DNA of 64,000 nucleotides from Batillaria attramentaria (lineage: Eukaryota; Mollusca; Gastropoda; Batillariidae). The position numbers and the translations under genes were made by a program. The DNA is taken from NCBI GenBank assembly GCA_018292915.2, contig JACVVK020000084.1, positions 429,001 through 493,000 on the forward strand. Direction: 5' to 3'. Position 1 is the first letter of the stretch. Each line of letters starts with the position of its first letter. The notes under the pieces were generated by a model, which was not told the DNA's origin, ran no database searches, and saw only the letters and a program-made list of their open reading frames with translations. Shown here in pieces: positions 42,946 to 64,000 of the stretch.

Positions 42946-42985
42946 AAGTGCACGTGCACACATTCTACGTTGTCTCTCTGCATGA

Positions 42986-43266
42986 CCTGGGCCCGTATGT
43001 AGAAGTTGGGGTTAGGGAGTTTAGCCCCGGGTTAGAGTCTACCCTCGAACTAAACTAGGTCTAGGGTTAAAATTTCTGTTTTTTGTTTTAAATCAGGAAG
43101 CGGGTCCATTCCAGCAAGGTACCTATGCCGTTATATAAGGAGTTTTATCTTTCTTTCTTCGCTCCCTTTTTTATTTAAATTTGTTTTGGGGGTTCTTTTG
43201 TCCTAGTCTGGGTTAGGCCCGTAGCCGTGAGTTAAATTAACCTCGAGTTTTACATACGGGTCCTGC
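42986..43266. mobile_element. Candidate non-autonomous DNA element with inverted ends
   Basis: The left end GGGCCCGTATGTAGAAGT and right end (reverse complement) GGACCCGTATGTAAAACT match at 14 of 18 positions. The interior has GGTTAGGG- and GGGTTAGAGT-type sequence with partial inverted symmetry. No target-site duplication could be recognised, so the boundaries are approximate. Confidence 0.5.
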
Positions 43267-43797
43267 GCGGTAAAATTAGGACTATAACTGCATGACCGCC
43301 AACTGGAATTTAGTATGGAGGGTGGCAGACCTACAACCGCAGCCCGAACCCTCAAGAGAAACCGAATGGGTCTCTGTTCAGCCGGATTCTGCCATGTACA
43401 GAACAATGACAGCAGCCTAAGGTGCACCGCTAGCCCACAAGGGTGTCGATGTCAGCGGAGGTATGGCCAAATGATGGGTTCAGTCACCTAAAATTACTTA
43501 GGTAATTGGCAGCCGATGGTAAGATAATATCCGTTAATTACATCAAAGCACTACGGCTGTCGCACTGCCGACGGAAAGCCGGATGGAATACATCTGGAGA
43601 AGCGACAAGTCGAGAGAGGTTAGCGGCGTATTACTGTGTGTAGAGGATGCTTACGTTGACATACAAGTATATGTTGTGTCCTCAGGCCGAGTCAGGCAGA
43701 AAATTGAAGTAGGGAACAATTGCATTGTTAGGCTAGGAAACCCACCAAAAAACAAAACTGGGATTCCGAATGAACTCAGCAGAGTGTGCCAACACCG

Positions 43798-43799
<2 letters not shown>

Positions 43800-43842
<43 letters not shown>
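43800..43842. repeat. (CA)n microsatellite
   Basis: About 21 CA units. Confidence 0.95.
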
Positions 43843-43844
<2 letters not shown>

Positions 43845-43971
43845 TTAATGGAAGTGTTGCAGAATCTGTCCCTTCTGCTGTAACACCCACCCACCGTACC
43901 CCCGTTTTCAACCCGGGGGCTGATCTCAGGCAACACGCTTTTGTTTGTTGTTAGTGGTGGTGGTGGTGGTG

Positions 43972-44004
<33 letters not shown>

Positions 44005-44999
44005 TGTGGTTGTTGTCGTTATTTTTTATTTGAAAAAAAATATTTACTTGGTGTCGTTAAAGTTTTTCAGTTTCTACATCTACATAGTGAAGCACCCTTC
44101 AAACACATAACAGTTTTATTATTCGTATTGCAGTTCGCGTATGTGTCAGCTGAAATACAGAGAAGGTCTGTCTGTGGCATCAGATGTAAAGCCACGTACC
44201 GCTGTTCTCACACACACGCAACATAATTATAACAACAATGATTTTCTTTGTGGTGCCAGAGAAAGAGATTTATGTCTTTAGTGATAATTATATTCTCACA
44301 CTTTTTTTTTTTTTTTTTTTTGCACGGGCGTCTTTCATAATTTCGTGTTGCAATCGTGTTTGTGTAGGAAGGCCTCTCAAGTTTGTGAGAGTGGATGGTG
44401 ACAGGAAGCAAAGGTAACGTCACCGACGTGGGGTTCTGGACGGGAGAAAACACTTCGAAGCTGGAAGGCTGTACGTTGAAAATTTGAGAAAACAAAACCG
44501 ATCAGTTTAAGCCTATTAGAAACTGTTGCTAGTTGAGAGTGTTCGTGTTGTTTTTGTTGATATTTAAAGCAAATCCCTTGTGACTGTTCTGAATTGTAGT
44601 AATTGCGAAATACGTGTGTTAAACCCATGCAGTACCTCAGTCACTCAGTGTTTCGCAAACGTCACCGCCGCGCGCTCCGTCTTGTGACAGGTATGCAGGC
44701 TATGTCAGTTGTGGCCCTCTTTGATCGATACAACACAGAAACGAACACATTCGCGCACCTAGGTAATATTCCCACAGACACCAAAGTAACATAATAAACG
44801 TATGATTATCTTGATAACCTGCTAGGCTTTGTTTAGCGGGCGCTTCCTTTGTGTGCGAGTGTGTGAGAGGCGACTGGCGACACGGTGTGTGTGCGTGTGA
44901 CAAAGCCAGGCATAGCTGACTGTTGAGCTGTCAAGGGCCGCGGTGACCTATTTACAGCACACCTGAGCTGAGAGCACACTCGCACGACCTGCATAGCGT

Positions 45000-45167
45000 C
45001 CCCTCTCTCATTTGAATAAGGTGAGACACAGGCAGCCGCCATTTTGAACGACTGAGAGCAGTGACAGTGCGGAAGTGAGTGAATTTTCATTCACAGCGGC
45101 TTTGGAGGCCGCTCTTTTTGCTACCTGTTTCACCTGGACTATGTGATCGAAGTCGGCAAAGGTGAAA
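45000..45167 (+). promoter_or_regulatory. Candidate core promoter and 5' UTR of the GPR158-like gene
   Basis: GCCGCCATTTT (45035-45045) matches the YY1-type core-promoter motif that usually lies just downstream of a transcription start. A CpG-containing segment (GTGCGGAAGTGAG, TTCACAGCGG) follows up to the ATG. No TATA box is evident. The start site is inferred only. Confidence 0.35.

Positions 45168-64000
<18,833 letters not shown>

Larger units (their letters stand above)
42871..45000. other. Intergenic region between the SAMD9-like and GPR158-like genes
   Basis: No gene recognised. Contains (GT)n at 42897-42935, a terminal-inverted-repeat element at 42986-43266, (CA)n at 43800-43842 and (GT)n at 43974-44000. 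Confidence 0.5.

Overview
This is nuclear DNA from an animal. Genes are split by introns with GT..AG ends, introns carry tRNA-headed SINEs and LINE tails, and (CA)n/(CT)n microsatellites are very frequent. Protein family content and repeat style suggest a lophotrochozoan, most likely a mollusc; that placement is inference.

Three protein-coding genes can be supported, all on the + strand. (1) About 7.75-23.93 kb holds the 3' half of an ASK-family MAP kinase kinase kinase (MAP3K5/6/15 type): thirteen exons, two of them microexons, encode the part downstream of the kinase domain, ending in a coiled coil and a SAM-like domain, followed by a long 3' UTR. No kinase exon was found in 1-7751. (2) About 29.2-42.9 kb holds a probably complete SAMD9/SAMD9L-like gene with an unusual N-terminus: a CARD-like domain exon, a possible winged-helix segment over two exons, then one very large exon with SAM, AlbA-like, SIR2-like, P-loop STAND-like NTPase, TPR-like and OB-like regions, and a short lysine-rich last exon. 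(3) From 45.17 kb to the end of the window lies the 5' part of a GPR158/GPR179-like class C receptor: signal peptide plus Cache ectodomain in exon 1, a 16.4-kb intron, then two exons leading into the Cys-rich EGF-like module. The 7TM part is beyond the window.

Exon phases agree at every junction proposed here, which is the main support for the gene models beyond family resemblance. The ASK kinase and the CARD/SAMD9-like gene are both of stress or innate-immune type in animals and are head-to-tail, but nothing in the sequence shows joint regulation.

Between exons the DNA is repeat rich. The clearest items are: a tRNA-derived SINE family with target-site duplications at three copies; a second tRNA-headed SINE; two LINE (CR1/L2-type) 3' fragments; a 158-bp MITE with 48-bp inverted repeats and a perfect 9-bp target duplication inserted in the reverse-transcriptase reading frame of one of those LINEs; an inverted pair, plus a distant single copy, of a hammerhead-like sequence resembling ends of Penelope-like elements; several diverged tandem duplications; and long dinucleotide tracts.
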